A DNA stretch of 64,000 nucleotides from Microcebus murinus (lineage: Eukaryota; Chordata; Mammalia; Primates; Cheirogaleidae), in the NCBI RefSeq assembly GCF_040939455.1, contig NC_134107.1:18105537-18169536 (forward strand), read 5' to 3'. Positions 1 through 12,920 of this stretch are shown piece after piece. The position numbers were made by a program, and so were the translations under genes. Under the pieces are notes generated by a model. That model worked only from the letters and a program-made list of their open reading frames with translations, did no database searches and was not told the origin of the DNA. The stretch's first letter is position 1; each line of letters begins with the position of its first letter.

Positions 1-241
1 ACTAACCCTCAATTATTAAAATGAGGATTAAAAATCTTTTTCACAATAGGTAATACATATGAATAAATAGTTGCCCAAAAGTTTTGTATAAAGCAGCACT
101 ATGTTCCAAGTTCTACAAAAAAAAGAAGAGTAATTGAAATCTGTGATATATTCTCAGAAGCAACATGTTCAGAACAAAGAAATTGGGTTTATTTTCCTGT
201 GGAATGAACACCATATGACCCATCCCTGGGCAAATCACATT
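1..241. other. unassigned intergenic DNA at window edge
   Basis: AT-rich DNA with no convincing gene or recognised repeat. It directly precedes the left arm of the perfect inverted repeat. Confidence 0.4.
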
Positions 242-694
242 CTAGCAGAGACATTGAGAAAATCAAGTTCTTTCTCATGAGAACCCAAGAACAACATGAC
301 AGAGAAACGATGACAAAAGCTTAGTGGAATCATGGCAGACTCTGTTTCAACTACTTGGAGGACTTCTAAATGGAAGAAAGTAGCGTTGTGTGTAGCTCCA
401 GAAGAAAGTATCCCAAGTGCTTTGGGATGAGTAGAGCCAACAGAAGCAAGGCTGGGACAGTGGAAGTGAGGGTATGTGCAGAGCTGAAGCACAGAAATGA
501 TTGTTGTCATGAGTAAGCACCAAGCCAAAAGGATGTCCCAGCCCAGACAATTCCTCTACTTAGCACAATATTGGCCAGAATTAATTAATGTCAGTGATGA
601 CGATAGCTTGAAGACTTGAAGAGAATCAAGTCTCTGTCATGTTGTTCTTGGGTTCTCATGAGAAAGAACTTGATTTTCTCAATGTCTCTGCTAG
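242..694. repeat. perfect 64-bp inverted repeat with 325-bp spacer
   Basis: The 64 bases at 242-305 are the exact reverse complement of 631-694, read base by base with no mismatch. Identity stops sharply at both ends: position 241 does not pair with 695, and 306 does not pair with 630. The 325-bp spacer shows no recognised element. The arms contain short open frames only because they are copies of one another, and they match no element I recognise. A perfect match in DNA that otherwise looks neutral points to a recent inverted duplication, arm-to-arm gene conversion, or an assembly fold-back. Confidence 0.95.
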
Positions 695-2722
695 TCACAG
701 GCAATGAGGAGTGGACAAGGCAGAGATGAGGGAGAAGAGAGTTAGGAGGAGAGAAAAGAAAATGATGAGGGACAGAAGGATCCTGAGTGCTGAGCTGAAG
801 GGTTTGCATATGAGCCTCATTGTCTGGCTGTCTCTCCTTCTTCTACCATGAGGGCACTCCCCAGGACAGCATCCCCTACCCTCATCATCACAACAACACC
901 AACCAGCATGTCTAAGCTGTTGGTCATGGTAATAATTACATCTTTCCTGGGTTGTCAAAATTGTATAAATAATCTGATTTTCATCTGAATAATGGTTTTC
1001 GCTGTAAAAGAGATGGAGGAGAGGAGAAAGAAGAGAATCAAGTATTAATAGATGAAAAATGGGCTCTGAGGAGACTCTGCCGTTCTGCAAGATCAATCTG
1101 GCAGATAAGTGAAAAATGACATCGAGAAGAGCCGGTCAAAATGAAGGAAGACATGGGCGAAGTAAGGGAATATGCGGAAGGCCCAAGCAGGGTGTTACCA
1201 AAAGGAATGGAGAAAAGGAAATAGTTGGAAAGGATAGTTAGGTGACATCCTTTATAATATTTGATGAGTGATTGGATAAATAAGCATGATAGAGGGGTCT
1301 AAACTGACTTTCCGATGTCTGGCGTAGGGGACTAACTGTGATATCCACTATAGGATAAGGAAGCCAGGAGGATGCCTAGGTTCACAAGGAAGAATGGAGA
1401 AGTGGAGAGAGAGAAACAGATACAGAGTTTGGTCTAGAGCTTGTCTGAAAGTATCAAGATAAATTCTCAGTATAAGGAAGTTTTTAAATAATGAAAGTTC
1501 TCATCAATAGAATGAGCTGAAGTGGAAAAATAACCCTCTGCTTATGCCCGAGGGTGAAGGGAAATCTAGTGACTGCATGATTGATTTTCACTCCAAAGTA
1601 CCTGTCTTGCAGAGCACGGGCAAAGATCCATCCTCCCCACAGATCTGCCTATTCACAACCAACCCCACTCTCCTGCTGAGATATGTTCAGATTTGTTGTA
1701 GCTATTGCCTTAGAACAGGTGAAATCTGAGGAGGAAGCAGAAGAGGAACTACACAAAGGTGTGGGAGTGGGGTCTTCATAGAATAGTCATGTGCTTTTGT
1801 GAGGTGGGTAAGTCAAGGTCTGCATTCTACTTACCTGGTTTGTGACTGCAGAAGCACATTCTCCAAGGTTGTTTTCTGAAATTGTGTTTGTTTCTTCATA
1901 AATGTCTTTGGGAAATTTCAACCTACCACAGATGAACTGAGCAATAATAATGTTCTATCATGGTCATTTATTGATGCCCGATTCCAAAGCCTAACCCCTT
2001 AGCTGCTCAGGTATGTCCTTGATAAGTTTCAGAATGACTGAATGAGTTAAGGAAAGAATTGCTGAGCCCATGGGAGAGAATATGTTGTTTTATTTACATA
2101 TAGGAATAAAAACAATGCTTGGAGAGGTTAAGCAATGTGCACATATGAACCATGTACTCCTCAGCTACTCTATACTGTGCTTTAGTGTGAAATAGGAAAG
2201 GGATACTATTTGGGTGGTTGTAGCCCCATAAGCCTAAGTTTGGTTAATGGAGTGTCTGCAGGAAGTCAGACCATACAGGGCACAATCTGTATACAGCATT
2301 TAAGTTGTAGTAACAGGATTTTATCTCAGGCCTTCTGACTTTACATGCTTGCCTCTTCATTAACGATTATCCTGCTTTAATACTAATGGACATCCCTCCA
2401 TTCCCACCAAATGTAAGGGAGGGAAAGCATAATTTTCAAGGTAATTGTTAAAACAAAGTACCCCAACTTTCTCATGTTGTTACTATTCAAGAAATAATCA
2501 AATTCAGGATGAGCTATGGTATAAATTTTTGAGTAAGTCATAATAAACAGTGGAGAAGATGATTGAGAAGGGAGTCAAAAGGCTGACATGAAATGAGAGA
2601 TGCTAAATTAGCAAGAAAGACAGAGACTAGGGATGTTGGGGGTGGAGATGCTGTATTCTCTGAGCACCACACCTTGGCAATCCCACCTCCTCATGATAGA
2701 AATTCTATGTCCATCCACTCAT
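695..2722. other. unassigned intergenic DNA
   Basis: No gene supported. Open frames here (for example about 133 codons on the minus strand at 695-1096) lack similarity to anything I recognise. The texture is that of old, unmasked repeats and unique sequence. Confidence 0.4.
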
Positions 2723-3200
2723 TCACCCTTTTCCTCATTCATCAGGGATTTATTGATCACACACTACTTTCCAGGCACAACAAAAGGCATTATATATACA
2801 GTGATAAATAATAATAAATAGACCTAGTCTTCAAAAAAACTTACCACTAATAAACCTTTCTTTTAGTGGTATATAAATTTATTACAACATAATTTGAAAA
2901 TCTATAATAACAAAGTGTCATGTGAGCTCAGGGGCAATCATGAATACTTTCCTGAATGGTCCAGGGAGGCATAATTAAGACGGGTCTTCAGGTGTGAGAC
3001 AAGCTTTCATGAAGAGAAAACGAAAGAAGGAAGTCAAGGCAAAGGAAAGTTTCAGTAAAGCTTCAGCAGCACAAAGGGGCATGGATTGAGCATTGAATGG
3101 GGAGGTGTCAGTAGAGAGCGAGATGCATGAAGAGTGTGGAGAATATGAGTCTGGGGAGGCAGACTGGGGCCAGAGGCAAAGTGCTTTATGTCACTAAAAC
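2723..3200 (-). repeat. ancient LINE-2-like fragment
   Basis: The start resembles the reverse of an L2 3' end: a run of ATTCA/CATTCA, then 'ggatttattgatcacacact', then a 'ccaggcac' motif, followed by A/G-rich sequence. It is highly diverged, and the boundaries are approximate. Confidence 0.4.
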
Positions 3201-3340
3201 CTAAGGTGAGGTGACACCATCACCATTTGGCTAGCAGGTACATACTAATTTTAGCATATCACAAAGGACTTTGACTCTGCTCATTTCTTCGGACGCCTTT
3301 CAGAAAAAGAATTACACCTGTTAAGGCTGGAATGGACCTT

Positions 3341-3480
3341 TAGGGCTTTAGACTCAAATTGCCCTGAATTCAAATCCTGACTCTGCTACGGTCTGTGACA
3401 TTTGAGGGCAAAACTTTTCTCCTCTCTGAGACTCAATGTCTTCATTTGCACAACAGAAGCAATGGAAGCTCACAGAACTA
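3341..3480 (+). repeat. MIR SINE fragment
   Basis: Contains the MIR core pattern 'gaattcaaatcctgactctgc', then a 'tctgtgacatttgagggcaa' segment and 'tctctgagactcaatgtcttc'. This is the usual order of the MIR core and 3' domain. Old and diverged. Confidence 0.65.
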
Positions 3481-3689
3481 AGATGGTGCCTATGAGTTGG
3501 CCCACAGATCCTCTTGTACATAGGACACAAGTTATAAACGTGGTCACTATACCCTCTCCTCTTCATTTTGCCCCCTCCCCTTCCTTCTATAAAATTAATT
3601 AGCCCAAGAATGTTGGTTATCACAGGCCTTTCAAGAAGGAAATTTTACACCATGGAATCCAAACTATGCCAGAAAATATTTTTTCAAAT

Positions 3690-5035
3690 GTATAAGAATA
3701 ACAGGCAAGCTGAAAATCAAATAAAGGATGCAGCACCTTTCACAATAGCTTCAAAGAAAATTAAATATCTAGTAATGTATTAATGAAGGAGGTGAGAGAC
3801 ATATATAGGGAGAACTACAAAACACAGAGAAAAGAAAATATAGAAGATGTTAACAGATAGAAACATCTACCATGCTCATATATTGGCAGAGTCAATATTT
3901 TTAAAATGTCCATACGACCTAAACTGATCTACATAATTAATACCATCCCTATCAAGGCACCATCATCATTCTTTTCAGATCTAGAAAAAATAATACTATG
4001 CTTTGTGTGGAACCAGAGAAGATCTCATATAGCCAAAGCAATCTTAAGCAAAAAGAACAAATTGGGAGGTATCAGTCTACTAGACCTCAAGCTTACTACA
4101 AGGCTACAGTAACCAAAGCAACATGGGACTGGCACAAGAACAGAGATATAGTTCTTTAGCATAGGACTGAGAACCCATATATGAAACCATCTGCATATTA
4201 TCATCTAATCTTTGAAAAAGCAGACAAAAATATACATTGAGGAAAAGAATCTCTATTCAATAATTGGTTCTGGGAAAACTGAATAATCACATGCAGAAGA
4301 TTGAAACTGATATCCACCTCACACAAATTAACCTCATGGTGGATAACAGATTTAAACCTAAGGCATCAAACTGTAAGAATTTAGAAGAAAATGTTAGGAA
4401 GACTCTTTTAGACACTGGCCTAGGCAAAGAATTTACAAAGACCCCCAAAGCAATCAGAGCAGCAATAAAAATAAATAAGTGGTACCTGATAAAATTAAAA
4501 AAGCTTTTGCATAGCCAAGAAAACTATCATTAGAGCAAACGGACAAACTACAGAATGGGAGAAAATATTTGCTTTCTACATATCTAATAAAGGGCTGATA
4601 ACAAGAATCTATATAGAACTTAAGAAAATCAACAAGAAAATATCAAACAACCCCATCAATAAAAGAGCTAAGGACATGAACAGAATCTTTTCAAAAGAAG
4701 ACAGAATAATGGCCAGCAAACATATATAAAAATGCTCAATATCTCTAGTTATTAGGGAAATGCAAATCAAAACTGCAGTGAGATATCACCTAACACCAGT
4801 GAGAGATACGAACACTCTTATACTGCTGATGGGACTGCAGATTAGTACAATCCCTGTGGAAAATAATTTGAAGATACCTCAAAGACCAAAAATAGAAATA
4901 CCATTTGATCCAGCAATCTCCCTACTAGGCATCTTCCCAAAGGAAAAAAAGACATTTTATAACAACGACATCTGCAATCGAATGTTTATAGCAGCATAAT
5001 TCACAATTGCAAGAATGTGGAAACAACTCTCTCAT
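3690..5035 (+). repeat. decayed L1 ORF2 fragment
   Basis: The reading frames are broken but encode successive L1 ORF2 reverse transcriptase and C-terminal stretches. In order they are a YKNNRQAENQIKDAAPF-like block near 3700, [19 protein letters not shown] near 3920, [16 protein letters not shown] near 4050, and QISTIPVENNLK through to MFIAA near 4990. Both ends are truncated: the 5' part of ORF2 and the 3' UTR with poly(A) are missing. Many stops and frameshifts make it an old copy, more decayed than the minus-strand element at 26913-33123. Confidence 0.9.
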
Positions 5036-5579
5036 AGAGGATGATTTTCATCAATAAACTTGAAGCATCAACCTGGAGTTAGACACAAATCCTCCATAAT
5101 GGTCTCTGTGCTGGTTCCAGTGTGGGCACAGGGTGAGATAAGCAAGAAGACCAATCTGTAGATAAGCATGTCCTTCTAAGCCTCTAACAAGTATCTGATT
5201 TACAGGATGTCTTCAGGGCTGTACATCCAGAGCTTGACATTGTGCAGTTGTACCTTAAGCCACTGCTCATTGGAGAGCTTGCACCAGGAGAGCCCAACCA
5301 GGAGAGAAACAAAAACATGAGTGAGGTTTCAGGATCCAAGTATGTGGAAGGATGGATACAAGGCATAGTTTGAGGCCAATTTACTCTGTTCTGTGAGAAA
5401 GCAGCTGTTGTGCCTGGGTGTGCCCACAGCAGAGTAAATGAGTGGATTCTACATATTTCAAAGCCAAGTCTTCCTCTTTTGCACTAAGAACCCTCTTTGA
5501 AACAAAAGAATGAACTTTTGGTCTTGTATCAATGAGTAATGTCACTATCAATAAGTAATGTGGATAAACTTGGGTTTAT
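5036..5579. other. unassigned intergenic DNA between two L1 fragments
   Basis: I recognise no gene or repeat. The minus-strand open frame of about 60 codons at 5184-5366 is not supported by anything else. Confidence 0.4.
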
Positions 5580-5822
5580 TCTAATCTTTGCAGTTGTGAA
5601 TTGTGCTGCAATAAAGATTTGAGTACAGGTGTCTTTTTGGTATAATGACTTCTGTTCCTTTGGGTAGATACCCAGTAGTGGGATTGCTGGATCGAATGGT
5701 AGATCTAGTTTTAGTTCTTTGAGGAATCTCCAAACTGATTCTCATAGAGGTTATAGTAATATATAGTCCCACCAATAGTGTATATGTATCCCTTTTTCAG
5801 TTCATCCACACTAATATCTATG
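5580..5822 (-). repeat. L1 ORF2 C-terminal fragment, reverse orientation
   Basis: Read on the minus strand, the segment gives the familiar L1 ORF2 tail. Reading the plus strand, the order is 'gtgaattgtgctgcaataaa', 'tgggtagatacccagtagtg' and 'ggattgctggatcgaatggt'. It has neither a poly(A) nor a 5' end. It lies in the opposite orientation to the L1 pieces on either side. Confidence 0.85.
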
Positions 5823-6570
5823 GCATGCTTGGATTTGGTATTGTCTTAAATTTCACCTTTTCTATATAACCAGTCATTTTCTTTCAGGACAAAAATTTAC
5901 ATGGAAGCATTCTTAATACCAAAATATATTCTTTTATCTTTAATTTTCCATATCAAAAAATACATCTTCACATCCATAACTTCCTTGACATCTCCCTCTT
6001 CTACTTAATGGTTCCTTTTCAGCTTGTTTTATTTCTTTTCTAAATAAATTTATAAATAACCTCCAAATAAAATAATTTTCCAATAATAATACATTTTATG
6101 ATTTTTATATAAATTTTAAACCAAAAATTCTTTTCTTTGGTGCATTTTATATATAAAATTGCATATATCTACTGGAGTTATTATTTTTAGTAATATTCAT
6201 TGTTAGTGAAAACCTTAGATGCAGCAAACTTTGGACTGCCTGTCAGTTATATATCAGCATTTTCTCGATGAGAACTATTTTAGTAAATTAGAAAACATGT
6301 TTCGTTAAAACATAATTTTTCTGTGAGTTAGAAATACCTAAGTCATTTAATTAGTATGTATTATTTAACTTAATAAAATGTCAAGATTCTAAATTACATG
6401 TTCACCTTCAAGTATTAATTTCACTTTAAATTTACCAAATTTGTTTATTTTTATAAGTTTATCTAGATTACTCATGAAAACTGACATAAAAGACAAAGCC
6501 AGTCACCAATTTAAGTATTTTTTGGCAAATCATTTTTACAGCCTGTGACCTTCAGATATTCACCTAAGCA
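5823..6570. other. AT-rich intergenic DNA
   Basis: Very AT-rich stretch without a convincing open frame or recognised repeat. It ends at the target-site duplication of the next L1 insertion. Confidence 0.4.
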
Positions 6571-6583
6571 AGAATCTTAAGTA

Positions 6584-7545
6584 GGAGAATGGGAGGAAAT
6601 TTTTGCAAACTACACATCCGATAAAGGGCTGATAACTAGAATCTATTTAGAACTCAGAAAAATCAGCAAGAAAAAAATTAAACAACCCTATTAGATGGTG
6701 GGCAAAGGACATGAACAGAAACTTTCCAAAAGAAGACAGCATAATGGCCAACAAACATGAAAAAAAAAAAAAAAAGCTCAATATCTCTAATCATCGGGAA
6801 ATTCAAATCAAAACCACAATGAGATATCACTTATCTTCAGTGAGAATGACCTTTATTAACAAGTCCCCAAACAATAAATATTGACATGGAAGAGATAGGA
6901 ACACTCCTACACTGCTGGCGGGACTGCAAACTAGTGCAACTTCTGTGGAAAGCAATATGGAGATACCTTAAAGCGATACAAGTAGATCTATCATTTGATC
7001 CAGCAATCCCATTAATGGGCATCTACCCAAAAGAACAAAAGATACTTTATAAAAAAGACACCCACACTTGAATGTTTATAGCAGCACAATTCACAATTGC
7101 AAAGATGTGGAACCAACTGAAGTACCCATCAATACATGAGTAGATTAATAAAATGTGATATATGTATACCATGGAGTACTATTCAGCTATAAGAAACAAC
7201 GTTGGTATAGCATCTCTTGTATTTTCCTGGATAGAGCTGAAACCCATACTACTAAGTGAAGTATCCCAAGAATGGAAAAATAAGTACCACATGTATCACC
7301 AGCAAATTGGTTTCACTGATCAACACCTAAGTGGACATATAAAAATAACATTTATCGGGCATTGGGCGGGTGGAAGAGGGGAGAAGGGGACGGATATATA
7401 CATACATAATAAATGTGATGCACACCATCTGGGGTATGGACACGCTTGAAGCTCTGACCCCAGGGGGGCGGGGGAACAAGGGTAATATACATAACCTTAA
7501 CATTTGTACCTGCATAATATGCTGAAATAAAAAAATAAAATAAAA
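6584..7545 (+). mobile_element. 5'-truncated L1 insertion with target-site duplication
   Basis: Starts inside ORF2 (the 'gaatgggaggaaatttttgc' region) and runs through the ORF2 C-terminus, seen as TLLHCWRDCKLVQLLWKAIW and then MYTMEYYSAIRNN. It continues into a G-rich 3' UTR and an A-rich tail of mixed A/T repeats. The flanks agaatcttaagta (6571-6583) and agaatgttaagta (7546-7558) match at 12 of 13 positions, as expected for a target-site duplication. ORF2 is frameshifted and has an expanded A-run at about 6758-6776. It is an ordinary dead copy, younger than the fragment at 3690. Confidence 0.9.
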
Positions 7546-7558
7546 AGAATGTTAAGTA

Positions 7559-8699
7559 AGGCATGTTTGCCTATAACTCAGAAGATCCAGCTGTTTGCTT
7601 TAAACCAACAATATTAAATTAGTCTTCCTTATCAAAAGTCACACAAACACAGGTAACTTTGTGTTTTGGCCGAGTTTATTGTTTCCTAACCTTTTTATTA
7701 AATGCTGACACCTTAAAACATTTAGCAGAGGCAAGCCATAAAAATGACCAGTTAAAGCATAGGCAAAAACATATGCTGACAATTTGGGAGTCTTTCTTAT
7801 TTTTGTTTTACCAAAGATTGCCAAAGTTCCATTTATGTGAACTTGTAAAATATTTATACTCATTTACTTAACTTATGAGCATGTCCTAATTTCTGAGCCA
7901 TGTAGATACAATGTACAACACATCTACATACACACAAACATATCTAAACACATTTACACATGTGCAAGAAACATCTTATAGTTTTTCCCTCTGAATTCCA
8001 GCCATGAAATAACATTGTAAACTCACCAGTTTGCAAAAGATAGTTGGATCCAATTAAGTCTTACAAATTGGTACTTTTCATACGGCTAAAGTTTATTTAA
8101 CAAAATAGGTGATCTAATGAAGCCTGTGGACCAAAGCTTTGGGTGATGCAGTTTCCATGTCAGTTTCAGTTTACAAAAAGCCTCTCATATCCCTTTTTTC
8201 TCTAGTTTTAAATAAGTTCTTAGTATTTCTCTTTTCGCAAGCACTGGCTGCACTAAGAGGCCTTGAATTAATAATATCATACGTGTTGAGTTTTATCTCA
8301 ATACCTGTCACATAGCAACTGCAGATACTAAATAGTCAGAAAGGAAAACACATAGAGAGAGCCTAACAGACTTCACATTTTAATTCTACAGTGGCAGACT
8401 CACCACTTTACCTGTGAATTTTCCTCGGCGGAGTAAATTCAAGAGGTTTTAAAAAAATCCATTGTAGTCAAGTGCCTCTCACTAGAGAGGCCATAGTGTA
8501 CTCACCATTTCAGGACAGAATTGACGGACTCTTGAAACAAAACCAGAAGAAAACTGGAAAGTCATGGAAAAGTGGGGGTGGGGGGCATGACAGGGTTCTC
8601 TCAGAAAGTAATGTGTCAGGGGTAGGAAAGAAAGAGGTAGTCACCATTTATTAGCTAGAATTGCAAGGAGATAGAGCAGAGGGCAAAGGTAGAGAAAAA
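7559..8699. other. unassigned intergenic DNA
   Basis: No gene or identifiable repeat. A short G-run-containing stretch sits near 8572-8586. Confidence 0.4.
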
Positions 8700-9000
8700 G
8701 CCAAAGTATGCACCAAATGAGAATTGATCATTGCACTCAGATGTCCTTGGCCCTTTACTGAAGGCCAACCATGGGACCTGGACCCTTCCTTTCAGGCAGT
8801 TTGCTCTAGGTACCTTAACTGGTTGAATTCAAACACACTGGGATGCTGTCTGGTGGAAGTCAAACCCACAAGTGACCTGCCTGCTGGGACTCAAACCCAC
8901 AACCTTTCACTGATTCAAGCACCTGGGTGCCAGTCCCCACACTGCATAGCTGGTGCATCACAAAGCTACTTCCCCTTTCAGGGTCTCCTTATCCTCATCT
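8700..9000 (-). repeat. unidentified repeat-like segment with a tRNA-like B-box motif
   Basis: The minus strand contains GTGGGTTTGAGTCCCAGCAGG at about 8876-8898, close to a tRNA T-arm/B-box (GGTTCGAATCC). A second, related copy of 'caaacccacaa' lies about 36 bp away. No full cloverleaf can be folded, so it is not called a tRNA. A diverged LTR or tRNA-derived SINE is possible. I cannot name the family. Confidence 0.3.
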
Positions 9001-9239
9001 GCCATGGAGGCATCACATCAGACAGAGTTCCTCTCAAATCGAGGATTTGAGAACCTTAAAGAATATTTGCCCTGTCCTTTCCTCAAATTTGGTAATGAGC
9101 ACTCTGTGTGCCCTAGTTGTATTAGGACTGCCAAGAGGTAAAAAATATTAATTAAGTTCTTCCCAGAGAGCTCGTAATCTATAATGGGAACAAAATGAAG
9201 CCACAATTCATGATGATAGAAGGCAGCATCCTAAAACTT

Positions 9240-9640
9240 CCATAGGGAGTCAGATGAACTCGGAAGAATTCCCATTTAATTGACATGATCAAAGAAGGCT
9301 TCATAAAGGAGACAACATTGAATGAAATGATGAAAGGTAGAGAAGTTTTCCAGGGCAGTGGTCAGGGCAGAACGTGACGGCAGAGGTAACAAGACGAACT
9401 AAGACCTACAATTGGGACAATATAGAGCATGGAGTGGAATTGAGGATTTCTCATAATTGCTGAATCACAGCATAAGTTAACACAGGAATTCAAGATAAAA
9501 TGAGAGTTATAATGTCAGCATTGGGTGGTCAAAGCCTGTGTATGCCAAGAGCAGGTAATTGGATCTTAATATAATTAGAGATTTTGAGATTTCTACAATT
9601 TTATTTGGTAGGAGAGCCTCAGACTATGTCACGGAGAGTG
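9240..9640. repeat. probable ancient LINE-2/MIR-era sequence
   Basis: Purine-rich text such as 'ggcttcataaaggagacaac', 'ccagggcagtggtcagggca' and 'gccaagagcaggtaattgga' is typical of very old L2-like interspersed repeats. There is no firm boundary or subfamily call. Confidence 0.3.
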
Positions 9641-10129
9641 TTTTTAGTAAGAATTTCACTTGAAAGGTGCTGACTTGGGCAAGGCTGGGGAAGGAAGACT
9701 GGAGTAGGGGAGGCCTGGAGGTGGCAGCAACAACAAGGTCAGTGCAATAGTTTCAGGTAAAAAGTACAGAGGACATAAGAGTGATGGGGGAGGCAGGAGG
9801 GAGAGGAGAGGTGCTGACACTTCCTCACCTCTTTGTCCAATCACGGGCCTCATTCCTCAACTCTTTTGTTGAGATTCCAAGGAGTAGTATTTCTAGTAGA
9901 AGCTCCAGTTGGTAGAAGCATAGTTGTTAAAGGTTTACTTTATCCCTTTCAAGCTTCCAGTGAGGCCAATGGAGAATTTAATACCCTGAGAAAATTTCTC
10001 AGATCTCAATCTCATCTTATAAAATGGGTAGAGATTATAGAGTAAGGCATTTTGCTGAAATCCTTTATAACTGCTGTGTCTTTCTGCTCTCACTATTTAG
10101 TCCATCATACTTTCCCTCATGTTGGGTGT

Positions 10130-10262
10130 CTTTTGAAAGTTTTGTACCTCAGTTTCCTTATCCACAAAATGAGAATTATAGCAGTATCTACCTTCCAGTA
10201 TTGTTGTGAGCATAACATATGTTCATACATGAAACATGCTTAGAACAGTGCCTGGTATGCAG
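10130..10262 (+). repeat. MIR SINE 3' part
   Basis: Contains 'cctcagtttccttatccaca', 'aaaatgagaattatagcagt' and 'gaacagtgcctggtatgcag' in order. This is the classic MIR core-to-3' layout. Confidence 0.8.
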
Positions 10263-10679
10263 GTATATTCTTATTATACTATTGTTACTCTATGCCTAGA
10301 AATTGATCAAATGGTAGAGATATCACTGGATTGAAGTTCTGGTTGGACCATTGAAAACCATAAATAACTACTAATACTAAGAATATCACAGCAGGAATAA
10401 CCTCCATGAATACACACATACATGAAATACAGAGTCGTGATAAAATGAGTTCATACTGCTATTTCCAAATACAAATTTTAAACTTACAAATATTTTTAGC
10501 ATATTTATTCTTTTATCTCTTTCCTTTCATGATGAAAATTTAATTCCTAATAATATTGAAATAATCACTTATTTATAATACATATTTGTTTTCAAGTTAA
10601 ATTTTGATTTAGCATTGCTTTTTAAGTAATGTAAAATATTTCCGTGTTTCCCCAGTCAAAATTTTACCATAGAGACATG

Positions 10680-11260
10680 TAGAGAAGCCTTATATATGTT
10701 CCTTTTCTCTTTACTCTATAACCTCTCTCAGTCTATAGGTAGCTGTTTTATATTTTTTCTGTTCATATATACATTATTTACTTGTGAAGTGTACATAATG
10801 CATACATAGATATCCATATTTTACTTTTTTACACAATAGTCAATCTTTCTACCATACTGCACTTTGATTATTTTTACTTCACATATTCTAGACCTCACTC
10901 TACATCAATATATAAAGATCATCCTTTCATTTCTCTAGGTGCATAATAATCTATTGTGTAGATGTACTATTGTCTATTTATCAAGTATCTTGTTTATAGA
11001 GATTTGAGTTCATTTTGATCTCTTACCATTAGGGAAAAAATGCAATGATAAATAGCTTAGTGCATATGTATTTTCCTATTTTGGCAATTACATCACTGGG
11101 GTAGATTTCTAGAAGAAGTATTGTTGGTTGCAAGAGAAATTTAATATGTAGTTTTGCTAAATGTTGCCAAATCTTCTCAAGCAATGTATGAGTGTTTGTT
11201 TCCTTCTAGACTTTCCAATGAAGTTTGTAGTAAAACGTTTGGATTTCTTATCTAAATTTG
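10680..11260 (-). repeat. ancient L1 (L1M-like) fragment
   Basis: The plus-strand order 'aataatctattgtgtagatg', 'tgtctatttatcaagtatct', 'ttgagttcattttgatctct' and 'tggggtagatttctagaaga' is a diverged reverse-orientation L1 3' region. No intact frame and no flanking duplication is visible. Confidence 0.6.
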
Positions 11261-12590
11261 CCTGTGATTTATTGATCAGCTATCATCTATCTCTATTTTT
11301 ACTGATCTAAAAGTTGGAAAATATTCTCTGAAGGTAGTGGCAATTTAGTTTTTTAATTAGCAATTGTATTTTTTCAGTTATAAATTTTTTTGTCTCTCAA
11401 CTCTGAATCCACCCATCCTTGCCCTGATTTGATGATACTGTGCCTAGACACTATCAATAAACCCTACTGTATGACTTCTTGCTTGCCAGCCCTGGTCAGT
11501 GAATGTCTCTGCCACATAGTCGGCCACAACTACCTCTAGCACAAACATATTTAAAAGAACTTTAAAGGTGGGAGTCTTCGCCCACGTTTGTCCCTACCGT
11601 GGGTGGTCTGCCTCAGCCCCAGAGTAATAGCTGCTCTGTCTCTTCTTGTATACTTTAGACTTTCCTTGATCACTTGATAGTTAATTCACTGTTACCAGGT
11701 AGTAATCATTTATATTAAATTTTACCTGTTAAAATTACTGTGTGGATTTCTGTCTTCTGACTCCGTCTTTACTGATACAAAGATTGAACACCTTTTTATA
11801 TATTCAAGGGACATTTGCATTTCTATTTTTATCAAACCAAGCATTTAGACACCCCATCTTTCTATTCCTAATATCTTTAATTTATTCTTACTCCCAGCAA
11901 CCAACATCATCTAGACTACGATACACACTATTCCAAAGCTTGCATATATTGCCGAGAAGACACCAAATAAGCAATTAATCATAAGGGTGTTTTCCACAAA
12001 CTCTTTATTACTCTTGAACTGCAATAACACAAAATGGTTAGCAATGCACATTCTTGAGTAAGGAAAAGCTGTTCAAATCCCAGTTCAGATCTATATTAAC
12101 TATTTGGACAGTTTTTTTCAAGGCCTGCCTTACTTACTGTGATGGAGAATGCATGTATCACAAAACACACGTGTATAGGAGGGCATTGACAAACAGTATG
12201 TGCATGGTAAACACCAACTGCTATTATCACTGTGCCCTAGTTCCCTCTACTTATGACCAGGAAGATAACTGGCTGAACATGTTCTCACCATTATTCTTAA
12301 TTCACATTAATATATTAGCTCCTCTAGAATGGAAGTCACATCTTTGTCATCACTATCTCTATTACTTGTCGGATCAATGCCTATTGCTTGGTTATTGGGC
12401 TTTAAAGTTCCAAGGTTCTTCATAAAACGTTCAGCACAGCTTAACTGTTGTATATGATTCATACCTTATGGTACGAAGATCAAAATCCTGTATCCAGTAT
12501 GAATTCTCAGACTGCTCCATGGAGATCACATTTTTTTCTAACTTCTGGTTGGTTCTCATCCTCGTGTCAGGGAGATTAGCATCATCTGGC
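11261..12590. other. unassigned intergenic DNA
   Basis: Two plus-strand open frames (78 and 123 codons, at 11742 and 12054) have no recognisable protein features and match the chance expectation for AT-rich DNA. No gene called. Confidence 0.4.
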
Positions 12591-12599
12591 ATCTCTTTG

Positions 12600-12800
12600 A
12601 TGACACTCAAGCTAGGATCTGAAGCTCTTCATGGCCTGGGGCTGACTAAGTCTTACCACCTATCCTGTCCAGAACCTAACTACTCCTTTGTTGCCTGGAA
12701 ATTTCATTCTACCACTCTCTTATTACCTAAATTCCTGAAATTCTTTGTACCTTACCACTGCTCTTTGTGCTGTGTGTAGTCTCTCTTCCAACCTCCATCC
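12600..12800 (+). repeat. LINE-2-like fragment
   Basis: Contains 'gctcttcatggcctggggct', 'cctatcctgtccagaaccta' and 'ttctttgtaccttaccactg', typical of the L2 ORF-to-3' region. Diverged, with approximate limits. Confidence 0.5.
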
Positions 12801-12920
12801 ACACTTCAATTGCATTTAATTATCAACTTGTTCCCATATAGCAACTAATTTGTACTTCAGTGAAAGTTATTTATTTATGTATTAACTAAATCTTCATTGT
12901 TTTCCACTTATGTTTTAGAC

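Noticed and set aside
8876..8898. tRNA gene on the minus strand
   Set aside because: Only a T-arm-like motif is present, without an acceptor stem, D-arm or anticodon arm.
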